From Zantedeschia hybrid cultivar (taxonomy: Eukaryota; Streptophyta; Magnoliopsida; Alismatales; Araceae): DNA of 64,000 nucleotides. Under the pieces are notes generated by a model. The model was not told the origin of the DNA. It saw only the letters and a list, made by a program, of their open reading frames with translations, and searched no databases. The translations under genes were made by a program, and so were the position numbers. Location: assembly GCA_030544215.1 (NCBI GenBank), contig JARZZO010000003.1, positions 21,337,879-21,401,878 of the forward strand, written 5' to 3'. Within the stretch, counting starts at the first letter, position 1. The number at the start of each line of letters is the position of its first letter. Shown here piece by piece: positions 31,771 to 44,250 of the stretch.

Positions 31771-34492
31771 TGTAAGGATTGAGGATTCGGGTTCAGTTTT
31801 CGGGCTGGTTTCGGGCCGGATCCCCTGGTTTGGGCTCTGATGGGTCTGGGGTGTGCCTTCTAAATGACGTCTAGGGTGCACGACGCCTTTCGAATGGTGT
31901 CTTGCTGTGTGGACGCCATTTAGTTGGGTTGCTGTTGTGCCACATGGACGCCACGTGGGCAGGCTTCGGGCCGCAAGAGTACGGCCCCTGTCGTGTCGTC
32001 TGAACGGCGTCCTTGTTGGACGACGCCATTCAGAGTACGACCTTGGGTTGTCAGTGTACGGCGCCGGTCTTGTCATCTGAACCGCGTCTTTGATGGCGAC
32101 GCGTTTCAGAGTCTCTGTCAGAGTACGGCCCGTCCTGTCATCTGATAGGCGTCTGTCTTGCACGACGCGTTTTACCGTGTTTCAGATTGACCCCGCGAGT
32201 CTTCCCTCCTTTCTCTCATTCTCTCCTCCTCACTCTCTCTCTCTTCCCTCTCTCCACCCCCTCCGATACCTCTTTCCCTTTTCCTTCCCTTTCTTCCTCT
32301 TCCACCACTCCAACACCTCTCTACCTCTCACCACTACCACCACCACTTCCTTCGCGGCGCTTCATTCTCCGGGCGGCGACCGACGTACCGACGGAGTGAC
32401 GACGGCCTCGGAAGTACCGGCGGCGGTCTGTGGTGTGGCGGTTTGGCGGCATGGAGCCAGGAGGAGTTCAAGTAACCGGTAGGAGGACGAATCTTGCATA
32501 TAATGTGATTATTACATCCGTGTTTCTCGTTGTAAAGCATGATGCGTGTATGGGGTTTTTGGGTAGAATGAGCATGTTAAGGGGCTTTCTTGGTGGAAAT
32601 GGCCGTTTCTATGAATAAGGATTTGTGGGTTTCACGTGGTGGATTGGTTTCCCCTCTTCCTTTCCTGTTTTGGAGGGTTTTTGGGGTGTTTTGGGGTGAA
32701 AAGGGGACCCTCGGGCTGAGTTGCAGAAACCAGGTTTCTAGCGCTAAATGACGTCGCGCTCGGACGACGCCATTCAAAATGGTGACGGGCCAGCACGACG
32801 CCATTTAGGCAGAAATTGTCCCAGAAGTGGTTTCTGTTAGAATGGGGTTCTGTTGTGAATGGCATCCTGGGACATCGACGCCTTTCAAACGGCGGCTTCC
32901 TAGGACAATGCGTTTTAAGTGAATTAACCGTAGTCTGTCTTTGTTTCTGTTGCTATCCGGCGACTAGGGACAGCGACGCGTTTTAAAAGACGACGACTAG
33001 GCACGACGCCTTTTAGGCCATGTTCTTAGGCCGAGTTTTTATGAATCAGTTTAGGAGGCTTGAATGGCGTCAACCACAGTCGACGCGATTCAAGGCAGAA
33101 TCACATTAACTCATGATATTAATATGTGTTTTCACTGTTAGATAGTTCAATCAAGTGCATGCTTTAAATCATACATTGAGGCCGAGGATTTCTGTACGAT
33201 CGGGATCGCATCGTATGTGTGTGTGTGCTTATACGATTGTGGAGTTGGAACAATTGTGGTTTGCGTTTGTCACCTTGTGCCGAAGTGGGAGGGCCTTGGT
33301 GTCTGTGTGGCATTGTTTCCGTACCGGTGTGGGAGGGGTACATGTTGTGTTTCACCTATGGCTGGGGGAAGCAGAACCACCTAGAACCAGTTTGGCCGGA
33401 GTAGCTAGCGTGCTATCTGAGGGGTTACTGTTTGGTCTCAGCGGGTCGGTGCTTTCCTAGTTTGTCGTGGCAGCTTCTGGCGCGTTTCTTGCTGTGGAGC
33501 TGGGTGTGGTGTTTCTGGAGTTTTACCCTTTCGCCACTGGGCCTGATGTAACCTGTAATATAAAGGTTACGAGTGGTACCCTTCGCCCTTTGGCCTGATG
33601 CGACCCGGAAGGTTAGGGTTGTGGGTAGTCCCTATAGCTTCGGCTTGAGGGGGTTTCGCCGGTCCCTAGGGCTCTCTTGAAGCGCCGAGGCCTTGCGTTG
33701 AGGGAAGTCCGGTCGGTAGGACAGTAGTCTAGACTACTTGTGTACACATGTAGCTGGGCAGTGGTGGTTCACTAGTCCCAGTTAGTCCTAGTTTGACTCA
33801 CTGCCTCACCCTACGGTGTTCGGAACACCGTAAGGGTGGACAGGCGTGAGCGTTGGTGGTGTTGTGAGGCGACGTTTGTCTACAGTCGACAGTGTGGTTC
33901 GATCGATTAGCCGGATCTTTGGTTATGAGTTATGGTATCGTGTTGGGCTATTCGAATTGCTTAGAAATGTGCCTGTTGCATTGCTATTACGAATGTTTCA
34001 TATCGGGTTTTGGGAGCTGTGTTTGCTGCTTTACTTAATTGCCTTCATTCTACATTATTATACTTGTGGGTGTGTGAGTGGGAGGCGGGGGATCGGATGA
34101 TCCCTACTGAGCCCAATTCTGGTGTGGCTCACTCCCTACGATTTCAGGTGTGGACCTCTTGGCGAGTGGCGGCGTGTGGTGTTCTTCTTGGTGTGCGAAC
34201 CAGCAGCTATCTCAGTTCCGGGGTATGCCCTGATGTTGTTGTACTTTACTTCTGCCTGTACTTATTTATTTCTTTGGACCATGTAATTATTGTTGGACTG
34301 TGTATGGACATTATTCATTTCCTTCCTACGCACTTATAATTTCCTTGAAGTCCGTGTGACTGTTATATTTAGCCTTGTTTAACGCTTACTCCTCCAGATG
34401 TGTTGTGTGAGATCCGGGTGTGAACCAGTAGGTAATGATCCGATGCCCATTTAGTAATTGGGTTCCTGATTATAGGGTGGCTGGTCGTTACA
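31771..34492 (+). repeat. Gypsy-D 3' LTR (copy 1)
   Basis: 2,722 bp, TGTAAGGATTGAGG...GGTCGTTACA. It carries a palindrome array between about 31860 and 33094 at the same positions as in the right-hand array, although the loops have diverged. Confidence 0.92.
31860..33094. repeat. Palindrome (hairpin) array in the Gypsy-D copy 1 LTR
   Basis: The same array in a diverged copy: paired units at about 31860-31922 and 32740-32811, single units at about 32009-32033, 32079-32110 and 32141-32173, further units to 33019, and the last at 33059-33094 with arms CTTGAATGGCGTC and GACGCGATTCAAG. Confidence 0.85.
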
Positions 34493-37313
34493 ACTCAAGA
34501 ACAGAGATTCGTGCCGGTGTTCTATCTAGTTGCTTCAGTAGGTCATATTGAGTGCGTGGTGCACTCTTATCATTATGCGCTTCCTCCGGCGGCTGTAATG
34601 GGCCTTCTCTGACTGTTGATTAAGGAAAGACCTTATTGAAGATCCTCTAACTCCGTAGTGCATGTTCTTCAGTTGTGGAATGTCCAGGCGACAGCTTGAG
34701 CACCGGAGGGTTAATGGATGATGTGGATGGTGTGGAGGGTTGGTATATGGGTGATGGCTTGGAGTTATTTGGTGGTAGCATGGTACGGATGAGAGGATTA
34801 GATGGTTGGATGGTGGAGGGGTAATTGGTCGGTGCGGATGAAGTGGGGAATGGCACGTGGAGTAAAGGTTTAGATGGTTGTATGGTATCTGGGTAAGTGG
34901 TGGTGGCAGTAGGTGATGTAAGGAATGGTTCGCGGAGCAGTGGTTTGGATGGCATGATGGGTGCGTAATTAGCTTACGGTAGGTTGTTTGATGGAGCTGT
35001 GGTGGCGTGGGGGGTAATGGATTTGAAGAAAGCAGGCGGTGGTGATGGGTTAATGGGTGTGGGTAAACAATATGCGGGTGTTGATACTGGTGTGATGGTA
35101 ACGGGTTGTGGTTTAGGTATGTGGAGGGTGCGGCGTGGTGGTTGCTCAGTGGTGCTCGGAGTGTGACCCGTTGAATAAATAGAGGAAGAGTCCTCTATCT
35201 TCCACTGTTGCCCTCGGTTAGCCTCAGACTGGCTATTTGTCAAAATAAGGGAAACTTGATTCTGGTTCTGGTGCTCCGGGAGTGGGTTCTGCACTATTCC
35301 CAAGTTTGGCGGTGCCGCTGCCTATGCCGGCGCTCTTGGTTGTTGCTGCTGAGGTTGTTGTTGTGGTCTTCTCGCCTTCAAGGCGGATATATACTTCTTC
35401 ATTTCTTCTCAATCAATGCCTCCCTGCTCGTTGAGATCATGAATATAATCTCATAATTGGAAGCAGGTATCTATTGTGTGTCTAGGTTGTCAGTGGAAAT
35501 AACAATACCTAGAAGTGTCGGCATTTTGGGGCCAAACTGTTTTTTCTATTGGCAAAACCAAAGCATTGGCTGCCATTAAAGCATTGAAGATATCTGATAA
35601 GGACTCTGGAAGAACTGGATATTCTGCCCTTTTCGGGCCTAGAGGCTTCCTCTGTTGGTTATAACCAGGAGGAGGTACATTGTGGTATGCCGACGGTGCG
35701 TGCGGCCGGTATTGCTGCTGTTTGGGGGTTGATACTGTAATTGTCGTTGTGGCTGCTATTGTGGCTACTGTGGTGGTTGCTGGTTCGGCTGCTGAGGTCG
35801 TTGGTATTGTGGTTTGGCTGCTGCTGTCTGCAACTCTGCTGGTTTGGCTGCTGCGGCCGCTGGTACTGTGGTTGCTGATTCCTCACGAATTTGGGCTAAT
35901 TGTTGTTCATGATACTAATCTGCTCATAGGAGAGCGTGCCCTTAGTGGTTGGACCCGTGCTAGAAGAATTTGGCATGGCAGACTTCCGAAGTGGAGGCCT
36001 TCTAGGTCGGTGAGGGTCATAGACACTAGAGAATGTAGCATCCTTGAAAGCATTTTGGCAATAACGCACCCTTTTATAGAGCTCTGCCATGCTGGTCAAG
36101 TTGTGCATGGCGAGGACTAACTTAAATTGAGGTGTAGCATTAGAAATTAACATCTTTACTTGCTCGGACTCAAATAGATGATCTTTGACTTTTTCTGCCA
36201 TGCCCCTCCATCTATTAACAAAACTGACGAATTTGTCGTCGGGCTTCATTTTTTCTGCTATCAAATCAATAATGGACAGAGAGGGTACAACTCTATCCTG
36301 GTATCGTTGAATAAATTTTCGTGATACGATACCATAGTCCTCTATTTCAGATGGCTCTAAGGAAAAGAACCATTCGAGGGCTGGTCTCTCCAAGGATTTC
36401 CTGAACAAAAATGTCAACGACCTTTTGTCGTTTTGCCAGAAAGATGACTCATACATAAAGTCCTTCAAATGAGTGAAGGGGTTACCAGTACCGTTGTATT
36501 TTTGGTACACTGGCATTTAAGAGGGCGGCAAATGGAACACCGGCAGACTTGACAAGTTAATTTTAGGTGCAGCTTTATCACCCATCATTTTCTGAAAATT
36601 ATTGAACTGCTCATCCATACGCTCCATCATCGCGAGCAGAGCCTAAGTCATCGGATCGACTGGAGGAGGGGGAGGTGGAGGTACATGATAGGCCTGTTGC
36701 CTAGAGTATGTGGGGAAAGGGGGACAATTGGGTTGAGGTCTGGCAGAGCTTCCGCCATGTCCGAGGGCATTTTGGTAAGGAGGCGTCGGCGGCCTGACCG
36801 GTTGCCTCGAGGAGGACAATTGTGGCCCAGCTGGCCGAGAAGTAGAAATTTGAAGGCCCTCCATGGCCTGATGAATGAATGAAGTGTGCTAGGAGGAGGT
36901 TGAGGAATGACAGGTGGGACCACAGGATTCGGCCCAGTAGACGGTACAGGCGTCTTCCCTTTCAAAATGGGTTGGATTGCCTCAAGTTGGTGAGGATAGA
37001 GGTGGGAAGCCAGAACTCCCAGGGCGTTGACCAGATCAGATGGATTGGAAGATGAGGGCTCATTCGGGTTCATAGCCCCCTCAAAGACAGGATTAGAATC
37101 CACATGTACGTGCAGAGGAAGATCAACACCAGAATAGTGTTGATCATGGACCAAAGGAGGAGGGACATGAAGGTTTCCCTTATGTTCAGATGGATAAGAA
37201 TGAGGATCATGGGGGGCATTATGATGTCCCCCATTTTCATAGTGATAATTGGATTCAAGAAGGGCATTAGCATCTCCCTCATAATTGACCATAGCTCTCG
37301 AAGCCATGCTCAA
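34493..37313 (-). pseudogene. Gypsy-E gag (decayed)
   Basis: Minus strand, starting MSMASRAMVNYEGDANALL at 37313. A frameshift occurs near 36865 (the reading moves to MEGLQISTSRPAGPQL), with in-frame stops at 36643-36645 and just before 36516. The Gag core follows: MPVYQKYNGTGNPFTHLKDF, RPALEWFFSLEPSEIEDY, KPDDKFVSFVNRWRGMAEKV. A glutamine/proline-rich linker comes next (about 35890-35660). A Tat-type zinc region is partly readable (CYFH...TCFQL, about 35500). The end reads RTPARISVLE at 34500, where Gypsy-D cuts it. Gag would form particles; this copy is non-functional. Confidence 0.83.
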
Positions 37314-37702
37314 ATCCCTACCTGATCGAAGTAGGATGATATTAAATTTTTTTCAAAGATTTGCAGACGAGTTGCACAGAGATTAAGCAATCAAGTGGAT
37401 GTTTAACGTTATTTTAGGATTCCTTGTTGGGTAATTTGGATTCAATTAATCACAAATTCACTCAATGGGTAGGATCCTAATTTCAGTTCAATTTCCACCG
37501 TTATACTCTATGGCTTTCTCTCACAACGTTATGAAGATCTAACAAGGACTTCGATTGGTACAACCAGCCCGATGAACAAGGAGGAATACCTTGATTTTGG
37601 GGACTTACGGAGGTCTTTAATGCCAACCACTCTAGTCTGATTGAGGGACCGACCCATCAGAGAGAGGTGAAGACGTCCAGAAAGGTGTTCCTAAGAGAAA
37701 AG
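37314..37702 (-). other. Gypsy-E leader adjoining gag
   Basis: Noncoding DNA between the Gag start and the Copia-C insertion. The other part of the leader is at 48539-49050. Confidence 0.6.
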
Positions 37703-39247
37703 TGTTGGGATCGCTGTGTCGGGATCCGACCGAAAAACACAGCGGAATAATATGTTCGGGATCGGATCCATCTCGTTTCGATCGTTAAAATAAAACCGGA
37801 GAAAATCGAGTTCACCTTGCGCGGATTCTGATCCGCGTTCGTTTTCCGGTTCCGTCGGAGCGATGCCGCAAGTCGCGCAGATGCCCGACCTCTAGCGGTA
37901 TCCACGCGGTTCTCCTCGCGATGGATCGTCCTCGCTCGCTGCGGCATTCGTAAATCCCGTCTGGCTGCGCGTAATCCGTCGCGACATGCAGATTCTAAAT
38001 CTCCCGTCGGACGGAAGCCGGAGCAGTTGGGAACCGCACGCCCAGAAGAGAGAGAAAGAGAGAAAGAATGAATGACGGCTAGGTCAGGGTTGCTGGCCCC
38101 GGACCTAGAATCCGTTCTTTTATAATAAGTCAGTTTGCGGTTTATCATAAAAACCCAGACTTATCCGAAATCCTGTCGGATTATCCATCAACTTGAAAAC
38201 CATTTGCGTGTGACCCTCTAGGCCCAAATACCAGTCCAGTTAATAGCCCATTAAGTCCAGTAGCCCTTTACTGACCCACTGAATTAATTAATATCCTTAT
38301 ATTCAATTAATCAGCCGAATTTAATGTCCCACAATAAATTTGGACGGACTGTCGATCACGTTGGATGCCAAGTAACATCGCGTGATCCTGGATGGCACTG
38401 GGGTTATCGCAACTCTCTATTGGAACCTTTCTATCATCGGTTAGCGCGCGGATATAATCTTTCATCCGTGCAATGTTCCCGAATCGACCTAGGGCATGGT
38501 TTTATGTTAAACCCTATTTGGTCGATTCACTTGAATCAGATGCCGCTAATATGAATCCGATAACTCCTTATCGATTACAAAGTCCGCTCTGGCCAGGGAC
38601 TTTAAGCGCATCATTTCCGGAACATTCTCTCTCAAACTACCGAGAGCGGGTGATCCCGTAATGAACACACAATTACCTTCGAGGGCATTTCCCTAAACCC
38701 GATCGCTTGACTTATTGATAACCCATGGTTAGGGATTCGTTCGTCAAGGTCAAAGCTCAGAAACCTACCAACAAGATATCTTTGGAGTCTTAGATCCAAG
38801 GATCATCCACGCAACCATGACAAATGAATCGAGCTGGTTAACAGTGAGGTGATTACCATCCAGCGATTCATAGTTGGATCAGTTCAGTGAACTCATTCAC
38901 CAATGAGCACCTATAGGTTCAGCATAGTGTCTCCACACAAGTGACTTATGGGATCAGTCACCCTCATCATATGAGCTGAAGTAACCTATACTAGTCTATC
39001 CGGATGTTCGATGTCCTATCTCAAACATCCTATGACTAGGAACAATTAAGAACACGTGTTTATAAGTCTTCGGTCCCGTAACTATGATCTCGTCATAATC
39101 CGAAGACTATTGCACATGTTCTTGGACTTCATCGTGATACGATAAACACAGATCGAATTAATTACACACAATGAATTATTGCCATTTATTAATAATCTGA
39201 ATAAGTACATAGTATCGGATTGGCTTTGAGACCATCTAATACTAACA
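37703..39247 (-). repeat. Copia-C 3' LTR
   Basis: 1,545 bp; on the minus strand TGTTAGTATTAGATGG...GCGATCCCAACA. Homologous to 47372-48538. The flank at 37698-37702 is AAAAG. Confidence 0.9.
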
Positions 39248-39528
39248 ATCTCCCACCTGGACTAAAGCCAATCACTTTTATACAGAATACCCATATTCTC
39301 TAAGTGATGTTCAAAAACATTTTGAGACAAAGGCTTTGTAAGTGGATCTGCTATGTTGTCGGCTGAGGGAACTCTTTCCACCATGACATCTTCTCGAGCT
39401 ATAATTTCTCTGATCAAATGAAAGCGCCGCAGAATGTGCTTCGACTTTTGATGAGACCTTGGCTCTTTCGCTTGAGCAATCGCCCCATTGCTGTCACACA
39501 GTAGTGGGACGGGACCAGATATGCTTTC
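39248..39528 (-). pseudogene. Copia-C RNase H end, first copy
   Basis: Polypurine tract (39248-39262) and the end of RNase H, reading up to ...PLLCDSNGAIAQAKEPRSHQKSKH in the minus sense. It is continuous with 41106-41148 across the solo LTR. The combined 323-bp segment is repeated at 41149-41471. Confidence 0.85.
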
Positions 39529-41105
39529 TGTTAGAATTGGGTGGCCTCAAAGCCAATCATTGTACATTCTAGTTCAGATTATTAATAAAGGCAATTATTT
39601 CTTCATTTAATAGTTCTTGCAAACGACTATCGTAATGAAGGTCCATAGACAAATGTATGGGATATTGAATCATGATGAGATCATGATAGTGAGATCAATA
39701 TCCTAAGGCAATTGTCTTAAATAGTTCTCGATCATAGGATATTTGAGATGGACATTAAATATCCGATAAGATCGACACAAGTTATGTCTGCTCATATGAT
39801 GAGGGTGAATGATCTCACATTCACTCGTGTGGTGACACTAAGACAAACAAGTGGGTGCTCATTAGAGAATGAGTTCACTGAACAGACCCAAATAAGAATT
39901 CCTGGATGGTAATTATACCTATTAGTCAACCAGGGAATTCTATTGTTGCAGTAGCACAGTTGGTCCTTTGACCTGAGTCACCAATGATACCTTGTTTGTG
40001 GACCATTGTATCTTGATTCTCTGACTCGTGGACTTTAACCATTAAGTCCACCATAATCGGTCTTTCAGATACAGTGGAAAGCTTGCGAAGGTAATTGAGT
40101 GGACAACAAGGGATCACTCACTCTTGGTATAAGACTGGAGAGAGAATGTCCCATGGATGTGTACACAGAAATCCCTGGCCAGGGTCAAATGAAAGAGATG
40201 TCTTTCTAGATATTAACTGTGTACTAGAATCCATCTGGATAATGCGATAGAGGGTTTGACTATAAAACCATACCCTTGCGTTATCGGGACATTGCATGAG
40301 TGAAGGATTATATCTGTGCGGTATCGGCAGACGGAAAGGTTCAATTGAAGGGAACAGTATCCCTTATATCTTCTGGGATCATGAGGTAGTGTTTGGTGCT
40401 GTTCATGATCAGAAGGCCAAGTGAATTAATCATCGGATGATAATTTACTTGTTTATTAAATTAATCATTTAACATGTGATGTTTAAATGTTAATTAATAA
40501 ATATTAAACTTAAGAAACAGTTCTAAGTTTAATGGGCCTGCAACCGGACTGATATATGGGCCTAGATGGTCACACACATAAGAGTTCTCGTCAGACGGTG
40601 AGAGATGTTAAATTTCATGCTTATCTGGGTTTTTGTGAAAAGCTGCAGGATAAACATGAAGATTTAATGGAGAATTATCCAAGGCCAAACTCTTGGATAA
40701 TCACGAGGATTAACTCTTGTGCTTATCCTTATTTCTATATAAGGAGGGCCAAGGGGGAGTGGTAAAAAGTTAGTTGGAGGAATTTTACTCCCCAGATTCT
40801 CTCTCTCCTCTCTCTCTCTCCTTCTCGGAGTGGATCTGTCTCTCTCCGCGCATGGTGGATCTGAGATCTGGACGGAGCACTCAAGACGAGGAGGAAATCG
40901 CGTCTGCTGCGGGAACTCGTGTGGATACCTCCAGAGATCGTGCGCGTGCGCGATTAACGAGTCGGCATCATCCACGGGAGATTCGAAACCCCGCAAAGGT
41001 GAAGAACTGTTCTTCCCACTTAGATTTTAATGTCCGTTTTACAACCCCAGCAACCGATACAATGGAATCTTTTTATTTCCGCTGCTTTCATGGCGATTCC
41101 TTACA
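39529..41105 (+). mobile_element. Solo LTR of Copia-A
   Basis: A complete LTR (1,577 bp, TGTTAGAATTGG...ATTCCTTACA) flanked by exact 5-bp target duplications CTTTC (39524-39528 and 41106-41110) inside Copia-C RNase H. The undisturbed target sequence (GATATGCTTTCCACCACACC) is visible in the duplicated copy at 41422, which confirms the insertion. Confidence 0.95.
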
Positions 41106-41471
41106 CTTTCCACCACACCAAGATCGCCGATGAATTTCTTCATCCATACAATCTCCCACCTGGACTAAAGCCAATCACTTTTATACAGAATACCCATATT
41201 CTCTAAGTGATGTTCAAAAACATTTTGAGACAAAGGCTTTGTAAGTGGATCTGCTATGTTGTCGGCTGAGGGAACTCTTTCCACCACGACATCTCCTCGA
41301 GCTATAATCTCTCTGATAAGATGAAAGCGCCGCAGAATGTGCTTCGACTTCTGATGAGACCTCGGCTCTTTCGCTTAAGCAATCGCCCCATTGTTGTCAC
41401 ACAGCAGTGGGACGGGACCAGATATGCTTTCCACCACACCAAGATCGCCGATGAATTTCTTCATCCACACA
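41106..41471 (-). repeat. Tandem duplication of the Copia-C pol 3' end
   Basis: 41149-41471 repeats the segment 39248-39528 plus 41106-41148, including the polypurine tract, but no LTR lies between the two copies. They differ at about 3% of positions. In the second copy the Gln codon of GAIAQAKEP is a stop. Confidence 0.85.
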
Positions 41472-42640
41472 GCTTCCTTGGCGGCTTCAGCAGCAGCAAT
41501 ATACTCATCTTCCGTTGTCGAATCAGCAGTGGTTTCCTGCTTGGAACTTTTCCAGCTCACTGCTCCCCCGTTGAGTGTGAAAACAAAACCTGATGTTGAC
41601 TTGCTGTCATCAGGATCAGACTGAAAACTCGAGTCAGTGTATCCTTGCAGCTTTAAGTCTCCTCCTCCATAGACTGTAAATAGATCCTTAGTCCTTCTCA
41701 AGTACTTAAGGATGCATTTCACAGCCTTCCAGTGTTCATCACCTGGATCTGCCTGATGTCTGCGCGTAACACTTAGAATATATGCTACATCTGGTCTGGT
41801 ACATAGCATGGCATACATGATGGACCCTATGGCAGAAGCATAGGGGACATTATCCATCACTGCCCTCTCTTCAGGTATCTTTGGAGACTGATCTTTAGAA
41901 AGTGAAATTCCATGTCTCATCGGTATGAGACCTCTCTTGGAATTTTCCATGCCAAACCTTTTGACAATGGTTTCTATGTACATGGATTGGGTTAAATCTA
42001 GCATCTTCTTTGATCTAACTCTATAGATCCGTGTTCCCAATACGTAAGATGCTTCTCCCAAATCCTTCATGGAGAAGTTCTTTGACAGACATATCTTTAC
42101 TGAAGACATCATTCCTACATCATTCCCAATGAGTAGAATGACGTCAACGTAAAGAACCAGAAATGTGATTGCGCTCCCACTGTTTTTCTTGTATACACAA
42201 AGCTCATCTTCATTCTTAATGAGTTCATAAGATTTGATCGCCTCATCAAATCTTATGTTCCAGCTTCGGAGATTCTTTGGATGTGAATCCTTCTGGTTGT
42301 ATCATATACTCCTCCTCCTCAAGGTTTCCATTGAGGAAGGCAGTCTTCACATCCATCTGCCAGATTTCATAATCATGATAGGCAGCAATGGCGAGAAGAA
42401 TTTTGATAGACTTAATCATAGCAACAGGTGAAAAGGTTTCATCATAGTCAACACCTCTTCTTTGACGATAGCCCTTCGCAACTAATCTTGCTTTATAAGT
42501 CTCAATACGTCCATCTGCACTGATCTTTCTTTTAAAGATCCATTTGCAGCCGATAGGTACTATACCATTGGGTAAATCTACCAAGTTCCAAACTTGGTTG
42601 ATGTACATGGACTGTATTTCAGAATTCATGGCTTCCCGCC
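41149..42640 (-). pseudogene. Copia-C reverse transcriptase and RNase H
   Basis: Frame 42629-42246 holds the RT amino part: QVWNLVDLPNGIVPIGCKWIFKRKI, RRGVDYDETFSPVAMIKS, MDVKTAFLNGNLEEE. About 60 residues around KVCKLQRSIYGLKQA are deleted or shifted. The polymerase signature is mutated: LYVDVILLIG near 42140, so the second aspartate of YVDD is valine. Frame 42112-41375 gives the thumb, connection and RNase H parts (SIMYAMLCTRPDVAYILSV, GYTDSSFQSDPDDSKS, ADSTTEDEYIAAAEAAKEA). It stops at GAIA. It is not catalytically competent. Confidence 0.87.
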
Positions 42641-42659
42641 ATTTCCCAGCCTCTGGACT

Positions 42660-44250
42660 TTCAATGGCCTCCTAGTAAGTCGTAGAATCATCATCCTCAT
42701 TATAGAGTATCCTTGAACCATGCAAATTAATATGTCCCACATATCTTTCTGGTGGTTTGGGTACTCTTTCAGACCTACGAGGTTCCTGTGTATCATTTTG
42801 AACAGGTTCAGAAACTGACGGTTCATCTGATGAACTATTGCCAGTTTGTGGGTCTAGAGTTTCTTCTAGTGTTACTTTACTCCTACTGTCATTCTGGAGA
42901 ATATAATCTTCTTCTAGAAAGACAGCTCTCCTGGCCATAAACACCTTTTGTTCGCCAGGAAGATAAAATTAATATCCATAAGTTTCCTTTGGATATCTCA
43001 CAAATCTGCATTTGTCAGTTCTGGATTCCAGTTTATCGGCGTCATGTCTTTTAACATGAGCAGGAAATCCCCAGACTTTAACATGTTTATGGTCTGGTTT
43101 CCTTCTATTCCATATCTCATATGGAGTGGTCTCAACAGATTTGCTGGGTACCTTGTTTAGGATATACATAGTCGAGCTAAGTGCATATCCCCATAAGGAC
43201 ACTGGCAATTTGGACATGCTCAACATGGATCGCACCATTTCCATTAATGTGCGATTTCTCCTTTCTGATACACCATTCATCTGACGTGTATAAGGAGGTG
43301 TAAGCTGAGAAAGGATACCATTATCCTTTAAGTATTTAATGAACTCAGTACTCAAGTATTCACCACCCCGATCAGATCGGATGGTTTTTATACTTTTTCC
43401 TGTTTGTTTTTCTACTTCATTCTTAAATTCTCTGAATTTCTCAAAGACTTCAGATTTATATTTCAATAAGTATATATATCTAAGCCTTGAGTAATCATCA
43501 GTGAATGTAATGAAGTATGAGAAACCACCAATGGCTTGGGTTGACATAGGACCACATACATCTGAATGTATGAGTTCTAATATGTCTTTGGCTCGTTCTC
43601 CAGTTCCACTAAATAGAGACTTAGCCATTTTACCCATTAAATATGACTCACAGGTTGCATATGATTCATAATCAAATGGATCCAAATATCCATCTTTATG
43701 CATCCTTTGGAGTCTGTTTTCACCAATGTGTCCAAGCCTACAATGCCACAAGTAGGCTTTGTTCATTTCATACTTACTTCTTTTCAGTGAAGAACCGATG
43801 TGTAAATTATCATGAGACACATTAAATAGATACAATCCATTGGACAAAATAGCAGAAGCTATTAATTTATTTCCGAAATAAATTGAACAACTATTGTTCC
43901 CAAAATTTAAATTGTATCCGATTCTATCTAAGCATGAAATAGAAATGATGTTCTTTATTATGCTAGGTACATAATAACATCCATCTAATAAAAATGTATC
44001 TCTTGATGGTAGCTTGAGCTTCACTGTCCCCACAGCGATCGCCGCAACTCTTGCGTCGTTACCTAGTCTCAGCTCCACCTCGCCAGTCCTTAGCTTACGC
44101 CTTCTTGTCAGTGCCTGCACAGAATTGCAGATATGAGATACACATCCAATATCAAATACCCATGATGTACAATCTCTTATTGACAAGTTTATATCTATCA
44201 TATAGATACCTGAAGCGTCCTGCTGCTTCACAGTTCCTTGAGCCATGTCC
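42660..44250 (-). pseudogene. Copia-C protease and integrase
   Basis: Frame 44246-42969: the protease site reads FDIGCVSHIC, so the catalytic DTG has become DIG. The integrase zinc region is LWHCRLGHIGENRL followed by CESYLMGKM, in which the last cysteine of the HHCC set is tyrosine. The core has HSDVCGPM, IRSDRGGEYLS and QMNGVSERRNRTL, so all three catalytic acidic residues are retained. It continues through a stop near 42967 into 42944-42672 (FMARRAVFLEEDYILQND), the linker to RT. Order and length are as in TNT1-like copia elements. Confidence 0.88.

Larger units (their letters stand above)
29315..34492 (+). mobile_element. Gypsy-D copy 1 (5' LTR truncated)
   Basis: Truncated 5' LTR (29315-30188), primer site, gag pseudogene, post-gag region, polypurine tract and complete 3' LTR (31771-34492). 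It lies in Gypsy-E gag: the minus-strand sequence right of 34492 reads on into Gypsy-E Gag at RTPARISVLE. Like every other Gypsy-D copy here it has no pol. Confidence 0.87.

Noticed and set aside
35659..35886. Separate gene for a Gln/Asn/Ser-rich protein
   Set aside because: It is the glutamine/proline-rich linker of the decayed Gypsy-E Gag read on the minus strand.
39529..41105. 5' or 3' LTR of a second full Copia-A element within Copia-C
   Set aside because: Both flanks are Copia-C sequence with CTTTC duplications and no Copia-A internal DNA, so it is a solo LTR.
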